Shown: piece by piece, positions 12,284 through 25,300 of the stretch
Layout of the letters: every line of letters starts with the position of its first letter
Numbering within the stretch: position 1 is the stretch's first letter
Assembly: GCA_027625915.1 (NCBI GenBank)
Contig: JANTQA010000033.1
Coordinates: 3,100,001 to 3,164,000 of the forward strand
Length of the DNA stretch: 64,000 bases
Source: Anaeramoeba flamelloides
Taxonomy: Eukaryota > Metamonada > Anaeramoebidae
Reading direction: 5' to 3'
The notes under the pieces: model-generated
Told to the model about the DNA's origin: nothing
Seen by the model: the letters and a program-made list of their open reading frames with translations, nothing else
Databases searched by the model: none
Position numbers and translations under genes: made by a program

Positions 12284-13143
12284 CTTTTAAGGTATAAACT
12301 CCAAGCTAAATTTAATGCATAAACTCTCAGCGAAATTTCATACACAAATTTTCAATCGATATTTAAGGTAATAAAAAAGTACAAATTAAAGTACAACATT
12401 CCGATTGTATAAAATATATTGTGTACAAAAAAAATTTACAAAAGAATGTGTCTTAATTTGAGATTTTTTTATTTTTTTACATTATTCCCCTTGCTGAATC
12501 TTCTTTAGATTGTGAAGAAGAGCCCCAAAGGGAAAAGATCAAGTGGTTACTTGCTAATACTGTGATAATGTAACAGAAAGGTATGAGTAACTTGAAAAGA
12601 AAAACTGAAAAAACAAATACTAAAAATGACCAACTGTTTAAAGCTAATAAAAATTAAAAAAATTGAAACTACAACAACTATAAAAACTATCCCCAAGTGA
12701 ACAATTCATGATCAATTATCAAATTATTAAATCAACTAAAAGTATTGTGGCTGTGATTTAGGTAGTTCTTAATTAAAGATAGCATTTTTTTTTTTTTTTT
12801 TTTTTTTGATTTTTTACCAATTGCTTCATATAAATTCTTTTGAAAATTCAATTTTTTCTTTCTTTTTCTTTTTTGTCAATTTTTTATTTTTGCTTTTTCA
12901 ACATAATAAAAATGTGGGTGTGAATTTTCCCTTTGAATAATTGTAAAATATATGATTATACGCTTAAATTGCCTCTGAGGGAATTGAAGTGAAAGGACAT
13001 CTCGAGTGTAATTTACACTTCTTCCATCAATAAATAAATTTGAGATTTTTTTTTATATTTAAATTTTTGATTGAAAATTTGTGTATGAAATTTCGCTGAG
13101 AGTTTATGCATTAAATTTAGCTTTGATTTTATACCTTAAAACT
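12284..13143. mobile_element. Inverted-repeat DNA element, probably Tc1/mariner-related
   Basis: The ~74-bp arms (12285-12357 and 13069-13142) are near-perfect reverse complements. Both contain AATGCATAAACTCTCAGCG followed by AAATTTCATACACAAATTT. The phrase order resembles the arms of the MITE at 40135-40331 (AAACTTTC.ACGAAATTTAAGGCACAAA), which has TA target sites, so they look like one superfamily. The ~710-bp interior is mostly A/T-rich. Around 12480-12560 a GC-richer coding-like segment ends in CEEEPQREKIKWLLANTVIM and a stop; it could be a captured exon or a transposase remnant. Confidence 0.65.
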
Positions 13144-13319
13144 CGAAAAAAATGTAAAAAATATCTCACACATTTTAATTAATGATTTGTCTTTAATAAA
13201 TAAATATTGATTGTTGGAATATTTCCCCAAAAAGATTAGGCAGTGATTATTAAACACAGAAAATTAGTTTTTTTTTTTTGTTTCTACTAATTATAATATG
13301 ATTTATAATTTAAAGCATT

Positions 13320-13800
13320 TTCCAGTCAAAGTGGAAGTTGTAGAGGGGTAGATTACATGTATCCAAAGGGGTTGAATCAATATTAGAAAAATAATGTAAG
13401 ATTTTGGAAATTTCAAAATTGAAATCATTTTTTCTCATTGTTATATTTGCTTTTTTTTTTTTTTCTCGATTTTTTTTTCTTACACCTAATTTATTTGCAA
13501 ATTTTTTTTTTATAAGATCTATAATTTACTTGTTTAAATTTTGTTACTTCTAATTTTATTGAAACAGTGAAAATGATTGTAGAAAAACGGTATTTCTTTC
13601 TTTTTGAATTTTATTTGGATCTTCAATTGAGGACCAAAATGAACATTGTTGTTTTTTAAATAGGTTACTAAGAATTTGATCATTTTTTCAGAAAAGATAT
13701 TGATTGATTAGTTTTATTTCATATGAGTATCAAATATTTTTTGATTTGTATTATTCTTCTTATTTCTTATTTGTTCTTCAAATGTTAATTATAAAAAATA
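13320..13800. repeat. Dispersed ~500-bp repeat, copy 2
   Basis: It matches 2925-3480 and 38405-38830 in the same order. Shared phrases are CCAGTCAAAGTGGAAG, GAATCAATATTAGAAAAAT, TTGAAATCATTTTTTC and ATTGATTAGTTTTATTTC. No conserved open frame is seen. The short open frame at 13704-13985 starts inside it and looks like chance. Confidence 0.55.
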
Positions 13801-15267
13801 GTCACTATTTGAAAAAAGTGTTTGTCTCCTTTGAACTGAAACAAGTTTATTTCCACAAAAATGGGTCAAATTTATTTTATAAATTCTTTATTAAACAAAA
13901 ATCTAATAAAAGTAATAAATTATTATTTGTGATTTTCTTATTTTTCATAATAATCCAATTAAATTGTGTTTATAAAAACACATAAACAAAATTTATGAAA
14001 GTTTCTAATCTTTATTTTAGATTGATTAAATTCAAGTTGTGAAAATTGGATGATTATTTTTTTCATTTTAATCTAAAAAATTCCTTTCTAAAGATGTATG
14101 ATCATCTTTAAAATCTTCCAGAGAATTAAAAACTTATAATAGGTTTTTATTGTTTAAAAAATTGCTGTGAAATTTACATTATTTTCGTTTTTTATTGAAA
14201 TTGGTAGTGAATTTTTTTCTCCACAAATAAGTGTTTAAATTTTTTTTTTTCCCATTTTAGAAATATTTTAATAGATATATTTAGAAATAAATCCAAGAGG
14301 TGTTGATTCATTAATTATGAATACTTCTCTTAAATTAATATCAGCAATTTAGGCGACTTACATAAAAAAAGAGAATATTTTTGTAAATTCTAAAAAAGAA
14401 TCCCATACATTTTTAAAGTGTATATAAACCCCTTTTCAAACAAAAGGGGACACCTCTCAAATCATCAATATTATTAAATTTGATTGTTAATAAGATAATT
14501 ACTTAATGGTGATTTTCATTTTAATTATTCATTTTTTCATTTTTTGTTTTTTTATTTCTCGAATATTGAACAGTTGGAAAATGAAACAACAACATAAGAA
14601 GAAACCAATTTGAAAATAATCTACTTGTATAAAAATGGAAACAGTTTAAGTTTGATTTTCGAATGAGCTAGATATAGGAATTGTGAAAGAAGGTTATTGG
14701 ACTGATGTATAGAAATCCGAAAAAAGAGAAAATAAAGAAAAAAACAATCCCAATAAAATACCCAGACGAATTGGGGCTTTATCTTGAAAATGAGACTTTA
14801 AAGAACAAAAGTTGGACGTGTAAAGAATTATCAATAAAATGTTGAGAACTTTTTCCCAATTCGCCTTGTTCAAAGGTTTTTATTGGGTTTATAATTTTTT
14901 TTCATTACAATTTACAAAATGAGATTTCTTATTTCAAATAAAAGGGTACATCAATTTTTAAAATATTTTAATTTTAATTTTTATTTTTTTTTTTTCAAAT
15001 GTGTTTTAAAGATTCCATTGGGTGTTTTTTTATGTTTTAAATAGTTACTTATATTTTAGAATGATTGTACAATTGGTTTGATTTAATTATGAATAATTCT
15101 TGAAAATTTTCTGTACCCATTTATTTGAAAAAGAGTTTATATATCAACAAAAAATCTTATCATTAATCTTTTTTTCATTAAAAGTTCAGTAATAAAAAAA
15201 CCCTATTGATCATTTCAAAAATTGTGTTTAACATTTTTTAAAGGTTTTTGATTTTATTTTTATTTAA

Positions 15268-15598
15268 TTTTTGAAATATCAGGTTTTTATCTAATTAGAA
15301 TGATTTAAAAGTGAATTATTAATTAGATTTAAAAATTAGTTGTTCTTGAATATTAAAGGATATATACTCAATTTATAATTTTGGGTGAGTCACAATTTTT
15401 GAAAAAGAGTTTATTAGTAAGTAATTTCTAATGTGAATTAATATAAACTTCATTTCAAAAATTGTGGATCGCCTGAAATAATAAATTGAGTATATATCCT
15501 TTAATATTCAAGAACAACTAATAATACAATCTGATTTGTAATTCGCTTTTAAATCATTCTAAATACAAAAAAACCCTGATATTTCAATAATTAAAAAC
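15268..15598. repeat. Fold-back (long inverted repeat)
   Basis: Arms of about 140-165 bp meet around 15430-15455. The left arm holds AGTTGTTCTTGAATATTAAA followed by GGATATATACTCAATTTAT. The right arm holds the exact reverse complement of that core, and the outer parts pair imperfectly (AATCATTCTAAAT with ATTAGAATGATT). The outer ends read ATATCAGGTTTTTAT and AAACCCTGATAT. With almost no spacer it would extrude as a hairpin. It is probably a fold-back MITE. Confidence 0.75.
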
Positions 15599-16379
15599 AA
15601 AACAAAAACCAAAAACCAAAAAAAAAAGAGAAGTCACAATTTTTGAAATATAGTTGAGTTTTTTTGAATAAATATAATAATCTATATTAAAGTGGTTCAA
15701 ACATTTTTTGAATTGAATTTATATCTCTATTTTAAAAACTAAAAATTATAATCAAAAAAGAAACGAAAAAATTAAAACGAAGTAGAAGAATTCATTAATC
15801 ATTGATAAAAAAAAAATAAATAAATAAAAAAAAAATTTAAATATATTATGTTGAGAGATTTGATTTGAAGAAATTTATAATTATTAGTAAGAAAAAAAAA
15901 TTAATTAATTATAAATATTAAAATTTTAAGGTTCCTGAAATTAAAATATTTAATTTTTTTTCTTGGATTCATTTTGATTTTTTTTTTCTTTTTCAGATTT
16001 ATCGCTTCTTGTTCTTTTTTTTCTAAAGAACATATTTTTCAGTGTAATTATTATAATTATTGCCCAAGGAATAATAATTAATGGAATATAAGTCATTTTG
16101 ATAAGTATCTTTGTTTGTTCAAAACTATAACTCTATTTAGGTGAATTATTATTTGTTTTTTTTTTTTTATAAAAAAAATTCATTTAATTATTTATACAAA
16201 GAGAAAGAAATGTGTAAATAATAAAAGAATATTAATATTTTTTCATTATAAAGTTTGATCAAGAAAATTCAGGAATTATAAATAAAATTAAAATATAATT
16301 TTTTCTATTGGGGATTTCAACTGATCATTGAGATAATAAACAATATGAGAATATTAATAACAAACCAAGAAATGAATGA

Positions 16380-19300
16380 TTAAATGATATTTTCACCAAC
16401 GGGTGGTTTATCACAGATGTTTTTTGTTTTTTTACAGAACTTTGTTAATATTTCAGCAAAAATTAAAAAATAATGATAATCTACAAATTCCTGACAATAA
16501 AAAAAAAAAAAAAAATTACTTACAATAAAAAAGACTGTAATAGATCCAGACCAATATAATGTTACAAATATTCTATTAATTGTTTCATATATTAAAACAC
16601 GGGTTTTATTTGGTTTCCCATCTTTACCCTTTAAGTATGGTGCTATGGCTTTCATCAACATTCTATCTGCATAATCGAAGGGTAAGCAAAGTGGGAATAT
16701 TATATAATAACAATATCTAAACCCATGCCAAAAACTTGACAATACAAATGTTGCTATCTGCCCAAGATTTTTTCTTAAAGGTGTTGGCTTTGAATTAATT
16801 CGGAAATACACATAATTTCTCATCCAGACACAGACTTGGTAATTCCAGTTATTTAAATAGTCTCTTGAATGCTTTGGAAACTCGGTTGGTTTTAATTTAA
16901 CATTCGTTACTTGATCCCTATATTATATAATATTAAAAAAAAAAAAATTTGAAAAGATTTTTAAAGGGAAATGTTCACAATACATATTCAGAAATTTATG
17001 ATGATTTTTATGATAAAATAAAAAAATTTATAATAAATTATAACATAATGTTATAAAAAAATATGAAAAATTAATACAAAATTTATTTCTGTTTTCTTAT
17101 TTTGAAGGGATGAAATCAATTTCTTATTACAGCCGTTAGGTTTTCCGGAATTTAAAAGAATAGAGTAAAATCATAGATTTTGCTCAATTCTTTTGAATTC
17201 TGGAAAACCTAGGCACTTTCCGTTAGGTTTTTTTTAATTTTTGAAATAAACAGAAAATTTATTGAATTTTCGGTTTATTTCAAAAATTAAAAAAAAACCG
17301 TCGTTAGCTTTTCCAGAATTTAAAATAATTGAGTGAAATCTTTGATTTTACTCTATTCTTTTGAATTTTGGAAAAGCTAGGCACTTGACGGCACTCTAAG
17401 GCACTTGACGTTATGTTTTTTTTAATTTTTGTTTTGATTAAAAAATAAATAGATTTTTGAAACAAAAACAAAAAAAAAAAAATCCAAGAAAACTTCCGTT
17501 AGCTTTTCTTGAGTCTTCCTTTTATTTGGAAAATCAATAAATTTTCGTTAGGTTTTTTGAGTTTTCTATTTATTTAGAAAAAAACCTAGAACACTTCACA
17601 AATAAAATAGAAAACCTTAAAAAAAATAAGAACACTTCACAAATAAAACAAAAAACCTCAAAAAAACCTAGAAAACTTAACAGATAAAACAGAATATTTC
17701 AAGAAAAAATGCCGTTAGATATTCCAAGGTTTAAAAGAACTGAGTAAAATCTAAGATTTTTCTATATTCTTTTGTATTAAAAAAAACCTCCGTTCGCTTT
17801 TCCAAAATTTAAAAGGATTGAGCAAAATCAAAGATTTTTCTCTATTCTTTGGAATTTTGGAAAAGTTAGGGACTTGACGGCACTCTACGGAACTTGACGA
17901 CACTTTTAGTTAATATTTTTTTGATTTTTGAAATAAACGGAAAATTTCATAAATTTTCTTTTTATTTCTAGTATTAAAAAAAAAACCTTGGCACTTGACG
18001 TAACTCTACGGGTCTTCTCGAATTCCTACTTAAAATTAGAGATATTGCTGAACCGAATGAAATCTGTTCGATTCTCTCAAGAATCGGATCCGATCCATAA
18101 ATTGAGAGGTATTTTGTTCCAATTCTTATTAAGTTTGGATTTTTTATAATCATCCAAAAAACATTCAAATCAGTCAGATGATTTCTTCAAAGAATTAGCA
18201 GTTTTATGAAGAATAATCCCGGTTTTTAATTAAAAATTCGTCTTGGTGGTTTTTGAAATTTTAGAAATTTTTGTAACTTTTTTTGAGGAAATAATAAACA
18301 ATCAGAAATAATGTGGTTACGAGTATTCTCGATACACCAACCTTCAGATTGGAAGTTGGACACTTTACCACTGACAAATTATTGGTTCTCCAAAAAAATC
18401 CAAAACCTGTATAATGTGTTTATTGTTCAAGGAATGGTTATTTTTTTAGAATTTTGTATCTTATTAATAGGAAAAAATATAATGATAAATATTTCAAAGG
18501 GATACCATTTTTCGTTGCCATTCTCATCAGTTCCATTATACCCAAATCCTGCAATAATATTTGCGCCTTCTGTATTAAAAAAAGCTAAATAGTATCTAGT
18601 TCTTAAGTAAAGTCCCAAAAGATAAAAGTTTAAATGACGAACAATAAAATTTGAATTTTGTATTTTTGGTGAGGTGACATCTTCATAATCAAATTTCATT
18701 CCTAAAGCAAGATACATTATCATTGTAATAATTGAAAATGATAAAATTTTTAATCCTGCCCAATTTGCTCTTCGAAGTATTCCCTAAATAAATGTTTTTT
18801 TGTAAAAAAATATAGAAGAATTAGAATAGTTTTTAGATGTTAGCAACATTTAAAATAGAAATTTAATTTTTTTTTTTTTATGAAATTTTTTTCTTATTAC
18901 ATAATCCTTAGTTTTCAAATTATAATTCAAATAGCGGAGGAATTGTTTAAAAAGAAAAAATGGATTTTTCATTTTTTGAAATTTATTTAATATTCTTTTC
19001 TTTTTCTTTTTGTTAATGTTTAATTTTTTTATTTATTGTTTTTCTTTTTTTTTTCTTGTAATTTTGCTTTTTTTTTGTTTATCATCTAAAAAAATGAAAT
19101 TCAATCAAAAAAATAATAGAGCCACGGGAGATGATATTTGATAGTGACAAGAGTATCAATCAACCAACTCTTTGTTTTTATTTTTTATTTTGTTTCAATA
19201 ATATAAATCTGTTGAATTCATTTCAAAATTTTGCAAAATATTGTTTTTTAGTGTTTATGTTTTTTTTTTTTTTTCAGATCATTTTTTCCATTACTTAATA

Positions 19301-22300
19301 GTTTTAGATCTGAAAATATTTTCGAATGATCGATATTATGTTAAAGTTGATTGCCTTTAAATAGAAAAACCCAAATAAAATTAGATAATTTTGTCTAATC
19401 ATTAGATCGATCAAGAATTATTAAGTAAAAGTTTTAACAAATTTACTAAAGAAATTTTTTGTTGTTCTCACTAAAAAATTTTTAGCAAACTAAATTGAGT
19501 TTAAAATACTTTTAATGACTATTTCTAGGTACTCACTACAAAAATTTTGTATAGTATTTTGTTTTATTAGTATTAATAATTATTTAGTTTGGTAATTATT
19601 TATTTTTTTGTTTTGTGTGTATTTGTAAATTATAAATAATTGTAAACATAAATAATTAGCGAGTAATTTAATTTTAGTATTTTATATATTATTCATTAAA
19701 AAAGAGTTTTTTTTCAAAAATTATATTTTGAGTTGGTAAAAAATTTTGAATTGGAGTTTAGGAATTTAATTTTTTAGATCTTTTGAGAAACTTTGATTCT
19801 AATTTTTTATCTCTATACTATTCCATAAACTAATTCTTTATATAATCATCTCTTTCAATCAACAATCGGCTGAGATTTTCAAATAATTTTAAAGGTGGAA
19901 CCTAAATATGTGAATCAAAGAAATATATATATAGATATATATATTTGTAGTTTTCGGTCATTGAAGTATGTTTTTTAGTAAATTATTTTCCTGGATTTAG
20001 TTTCAAATTGAAAATTAATTTAATTTATCAACAATTAGACTCTTATTTGGCATGGTTAAAAGTTTTAAATTCCTGATCATTTAAATTTAATTTTCAAAAT
20101 TACTCAAGTTATCAAGAAAAAAGTAAAATCTTATTTAAGGGACTAGTCTCGATTAAATTTTTTTACCTAAATTTAATAGAGATTGAGAAAATTTTTTGCC
20201 AATTACTTAAATTTGAAAAACCCTGTTTATTTTCAATATTAAACATATTTCTAGATAAGGAATCCTTATTTAGAAATTGGTCAAAAAAAAAAATAATAGA
20301 GACTAATCCCTTAAAAACAAATTGAGAAAGTTAGCAAAATTTCTAAATATTAAAATGGATTAGAAATATTTTTTTAATGGTCGGATGACCTTCTTAATGT
20401 TATTGAAAATAACCAACCAACAAATTTAATTGTTGAAAAATTGTAATTTTTTTTATTCACAAATTTAACCTAAAGGGCAATTTATGCACTCTTTTTCAAT
20501 ATTTACTCTATTTTGGGTTTTGTAAACAAATTTAAATGAATTAATGAGTCTATATCAGGATTTAGTTAAATTTTGACTTTCTTTATCCTTTATGAGATTA
20601 ATAAAGAAAATTACAATTTACTTTTACAGAATAAAATTTTTCCGATTTTTGGAAAAATCTTTCTTCAATGTTTGAGAATATTTACTATTTGATCTGAAAT
20701 TCAAAGAGACGCTTGATCAATAAATGAAACAAAAAAACACAAGTTACATTTTGATGCATTTTTGATTAATTTATTTTATTTGATTCAAGCCTTTTTCTTG
20801 AATTCTTTAATTTAAGAAACAGCCTCAAAAAACAAATTATGAACGGGAAACAAACTAAAATGAAAAAGATAAACAAAGATTGGAAATCTTAAAAACAAAA
20901 CTCAAACAATTTAATACTGTTAATTATATCGCAAAAATAATGTATTTGTTGATAGGACAAACCAAGATGTAAATGCTTAACTTTTTAAACATAAGCATTT
21001 TTCTTGGAAGCGATGTGCTTTTTATTATTCCCTTAAAATTTTAATTCCTAACACAAAGATGTTTTATAAAGATTGATGGTTAAGAAAACAATTTGTGATG
21101 TTGATTTTATATTTGAATTGGCGAAAAGTTTAAATTCTCTGATCGAAAATGACTATAATAGTAAAGAAATCTTGAATCACAATAATCCAAGAAGACAACC
21201 TTGTTATTATTGTTGAAAAAATTTAAAATTAAAAACTGGTACTACATTAATTGTGGGAAAAATGTTATACATATTATCACAAGTACTGTTTTGCTGATGT
21301 TCACTAAAAGCAAATTTATTTAAAAAAAGAAACTTTTTTTATTTCCATGTTTTTTTCATTTGAACTTTTTAGCATTGTTCTGATTCATCAACAAGTTTAT
21401 TAGATGTTTATAGTTAATAGAGTGCTGATATTTTTAAAATTGTGAGAAAAAGTAATTTTTTTTCCAAAATACTTCAATCGTGTCCTGAATGACATATAAG
21501 AAAAGGTAAATATAAAAATAAAAAAAAAATTTACTTTTTCTTTTTCAATTTGTTTTTTATCATTTTTATCATTTAAAAACATTTTTCTTGTGATAAAGTT
21601 TTTAAATGGAACAAAATCAAAGAGTGGTCCAACGTTGATTGATCCGTAATAAAAAAGATAAGAAACATATTCAATAATGGTAGGCATTTCTGTAACTCTA
21701 TGTAATTTCATTTGTCCACGTAACTTTTCTGGATCTTTTTTACCATCAACTAAATTGGAAGCTAACGATATTAATTTTAAAGTTAAAATCATAAATGAGC
21801 CAGTGACATCACACTTATATCCAGTGCCTTTGTCTGATTCTACTTGTAAATGTCTATTCATTTATTAAAATATTAAAATAAATATGTAATTATGAAAAAA
21901 TTGAGAATAAATGTTATCATCACAAAAATTGAGGATTTGTTTTCTTTTTCCTTTTTTTTAATGAAAAAAAAAAAAAAAAACACTTTTTTCACTCTCCATT
22001 CAAAATTTACAAAACCACGACACAAAAATAGTCCAAAACACAAAATTTCGAATTTTCTGGTATGGACATAATTTAAGAAAAGAGCATGACAATGAAGAAA
22101 AAAAACATGAATTTTGCTTTTTTCCATCTGAAATCAAAAATCAAGAATTTCTTTCTTTTCGATTTTTAACAGAATGATCTCTTAGCTGGGTATTTTTTTT
22201 TACAAATCATTTGATACAGTTCATCACCATTAATTTTGTGGTTGAAAGTAACCTTTTGAATAATTTTCATAGGTTATTTCAAAATATATGAATTTGGTTT

Positions 22301-25300
22301 TAAAGATAAATTGAGATCAGATTAGTTATTTTTCTTATCTCAAAAATATTTGAATTTTTTTCAAGAAAGATACAACAATTGATTAAACAAAAGTAAACCC
22401 CTTGATAATAGGTAGTCTTGTAAATAGTATCATTGTGATTAAGGCCGTCTTTTATATTTAATCAATCAATAATGTTTTTTTTCTATTATTAAATGATTAA
22501 ATTTTTCATTTTAATGTTCAAATGTTGTAAAAAGGTGAGAAATAAAAGTTTTATAAAGTGTTGTTCAAACCATTTCGTTCAACGGTTTTAAGCAGTTTGA
22601 GCAAAAATTTCTAAAACTTTTGTTCCTCAATTTTTTTCAAAATAGCGGTATTTGTGGTTTCTGTGTTTTCTCTTAATCTTGTCAATTAAAAAAAGTGAAA
22701 CACTTTTTTCGGGCCTATACTTATTTTTTCCAAATAATTAAGGCTCTAGTCACTACTGTGAATTTTCTTCAAAATAAAGTGGTGATTTACTCTGTAAAAA
22801 TTGATAATCTGAAATTTCAGGTCTTTTTGGTTGAAAAAAAAAAAAAAAAAAATTAACGCACTCCAAATTAAAATAAAAAGAAAATGCAAGTAAAGATCCA
22901 TAGTATTTCAATAAACCAAATTTCAAAATTATTGGGCGATTTTTATTATTATTATTTTTTTCTTTTTTCATTTGTCGTTCATAACTAAAATGATTACACT
23001 ATATTTTTATTGATTAATTTATATTGGTTCTTATCTCTAAACACTTTAGTAAAATACATTATAATTTAAAAAAAAAAAAGCAATCAAACAAATTTTTTCT
23101 CATGAAAAATATACCCCTATTTTTGAAATTTAGCTTATTGAATATGTAAAGTTTGTCAAAAAATAAAAAATTCACGGGATCTCAAAAATCCAAAAAAGTT
23201 AATTAACAAAAAAAGTTGTCGAAAAGAATTCCCAATTTCAAAAAAAAAAATACAATCGTTTTCTTGTTTTATATTCCCAACACCCGAATTTCTTCTATTT
23301 GGAAAAATCGTTTTGTTGAAGTACAAAGTCAATTCAATTCAATCTAGATCAAATTTCTTGGATTTCTATTAACCGCTTATATTTTCCAAAGTAGTTGATT
23401 TTGTATCTTTGTATTATTAAAAATAGACTCATTTGAGGAAAATGAAAAAAATAAAAAAAAATCTTTGATATCTCAAAAAGCGCCAAAGAGCAACACTTTG
23501 AAACTAGCACAATTGTATTCAAAATGATAATTCACATCAATTTAAATTGAAATTGAATATGGCTACTATTGGGCTCTTTTTTCAAAAAAGGTACTCGTTT
23601 TTCCATTGTTAAATTTTTAAAAATCTATTTATATCATAGGTTGGTTGGTTTTTAATTAGAATTAAAAAGTAATAAAGTTGTTTTAAAAAAGTGTGATAAA
23701 AAAATATTTAATAAATCCCTGAAAATAGGCCCATTGGGTGTTTTCATCTGTTTTATAGATATTTTTGAAATCCTTTTTTTTCACACTTTTTTAAGCTCTG
23801 CGGTTATGGAAATGGGAAAAAAAGATTATTTTGTGTGTGTAGTTAGCTTTTGCTATTTTGAGTCTCAGTTGTGTGATCTGAAGCACATTTTGTCTTTTAT
23901 AAGTTGATCAAAAATGAATTTTTTAAAAATCTGTTTTCTGCTTATTCGGATTTTTTTCAGAAATGAAGTGTCACAGGTCGATAGAGTTTTAACCAAAAAA
24001 AAAAAAAAAAAAGTAATTAATGGTTTTCTGTTTTGTGAATTTTATTTAGGTTTCGTTTTATTTCATTTTTTTAAAAAATTTTTAAAAATTTGATTTCCAA
24101 AATTCGGTAATTAAGAATAGAGTCATTCGAACCTTCTTCTTTCTTATTGAATATTCAAAAATAAGAATATACAAGTTAACAGTCCTTAAATTAAAAATTT
24201 GTTTTTCATTTTAAAAAAATTGTCGTTATGATCATAAAATTTTGGAAAATTTTTTAAATGTTAAAAAACGCCATTGATTTTTTAATTCAGACCGACTGTT
24301 CCAGATATTTTTCAAATTGATTTACTTTTTGAAGGTTATTTATTTCCAGGTGAGGGTTTAAAAATAACAAATATACTCTGGAAAGAAAACCACTTCTAAC
24401 TTTTATGATTGGTAGTAGTTAGATTTTCTCTCTCTTTTTTTTTGATTGAAAAAACTAAAAAAAAAAAGAGAAAAAGTCCATTTCTCAACACATAGAAAGA
24501 AGAGTCGAATTTCACTTTTGGTTTAAAAAATGTTTTGTTTTGGTGATGTGTATTCCACTCAGCACAGAAAAAAAGAAGTTGTATTTTTTCATAAAGAGTG
24601 ATTGTTGTAAGTAAATTTCATTTGTTTTTTCAAAAAAATAAAAATTTTTTCTAGATTTGTTCAAATTCTCAAGAAAAATACGTTATATTGACATCTTTTA
24701 ACTGATCTTTAAAATTATTTTAATTTTAGCAACTAAAAAATAATAAAACGTTGGAAATATTTTGATTTTAGAAACTACAAAATAATAAAAAGTTGAAAAT
24801 ATTTGCATTTTTTTCAATTCTAGCAGAAATATTCAGGTAGGTTTATTGAACTCAAAATAGTGAGTCAAGAGTTGGTTTGAATTAACTGTATTTTAATCGG
24901 ATTTAGATGTCTATATTCATTAAAACAAATTCTTCAAAAAAAAAATTGACTCTTTCACTATTATGAAAAAATAAAATTGAAAAAAAAAAAAATTAGACAA
25001 ATGTGCTAGTTTAATTAACATTTCGCAACTTATAATAAACCCCAATTCAAAATTTTTAACACACCAAAATTCGATTTGTGAAAAAAAAAACTTATTTAAT
25101 CAATTCAAGAAGATTTACCAAATTAGAACCATTCACTAATTGTGATGTTAACACTTCTTTATAAATTACAATACTCACAAAACAATAAATAAATAATTAT
25201 CAATACAAATAAATCATGGGTGTGTTAAAAATTTTGGAGAGAGCAAAACAAAAAAATACATTAGTAAATTTGTTGAAATTCTATTAGGAATATTGATCGA

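Larger units (their letters stand above)
10642..16379. other. 5.7-kb gene-free interval with inverted-repeat elements
   Basis: I found no host exon in this interval. It holds a long-armed inverted-repeat element (12284-13143), a dispersed repeat copy (13320-13800) and a fold-back (15268-15598), each listed separately. A 28-nt T tract lies near 12788. Short open frames at 11405-11590 and 13704-13985 are A/T-biased and have no domain. CLN3 and the MBOAT gene converge on this interval, so it should hold 3' ends only. Confidence 0.5.

Noticed and set aside
17974-18168. Frame with YGSDPILERIEQISFGSA near hairpin cluster A
   Set aside because: No family recognised, no splice context, and it overlaps the repeat cluster.
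22753-22971. Frame with RPIILKFGLLKYYGS that looked like an MBOAT exon
   Set aside because: The MBOAT region it would encode is already supplied in full by 21535-21853, and its poly-F stretch is just a T-run.
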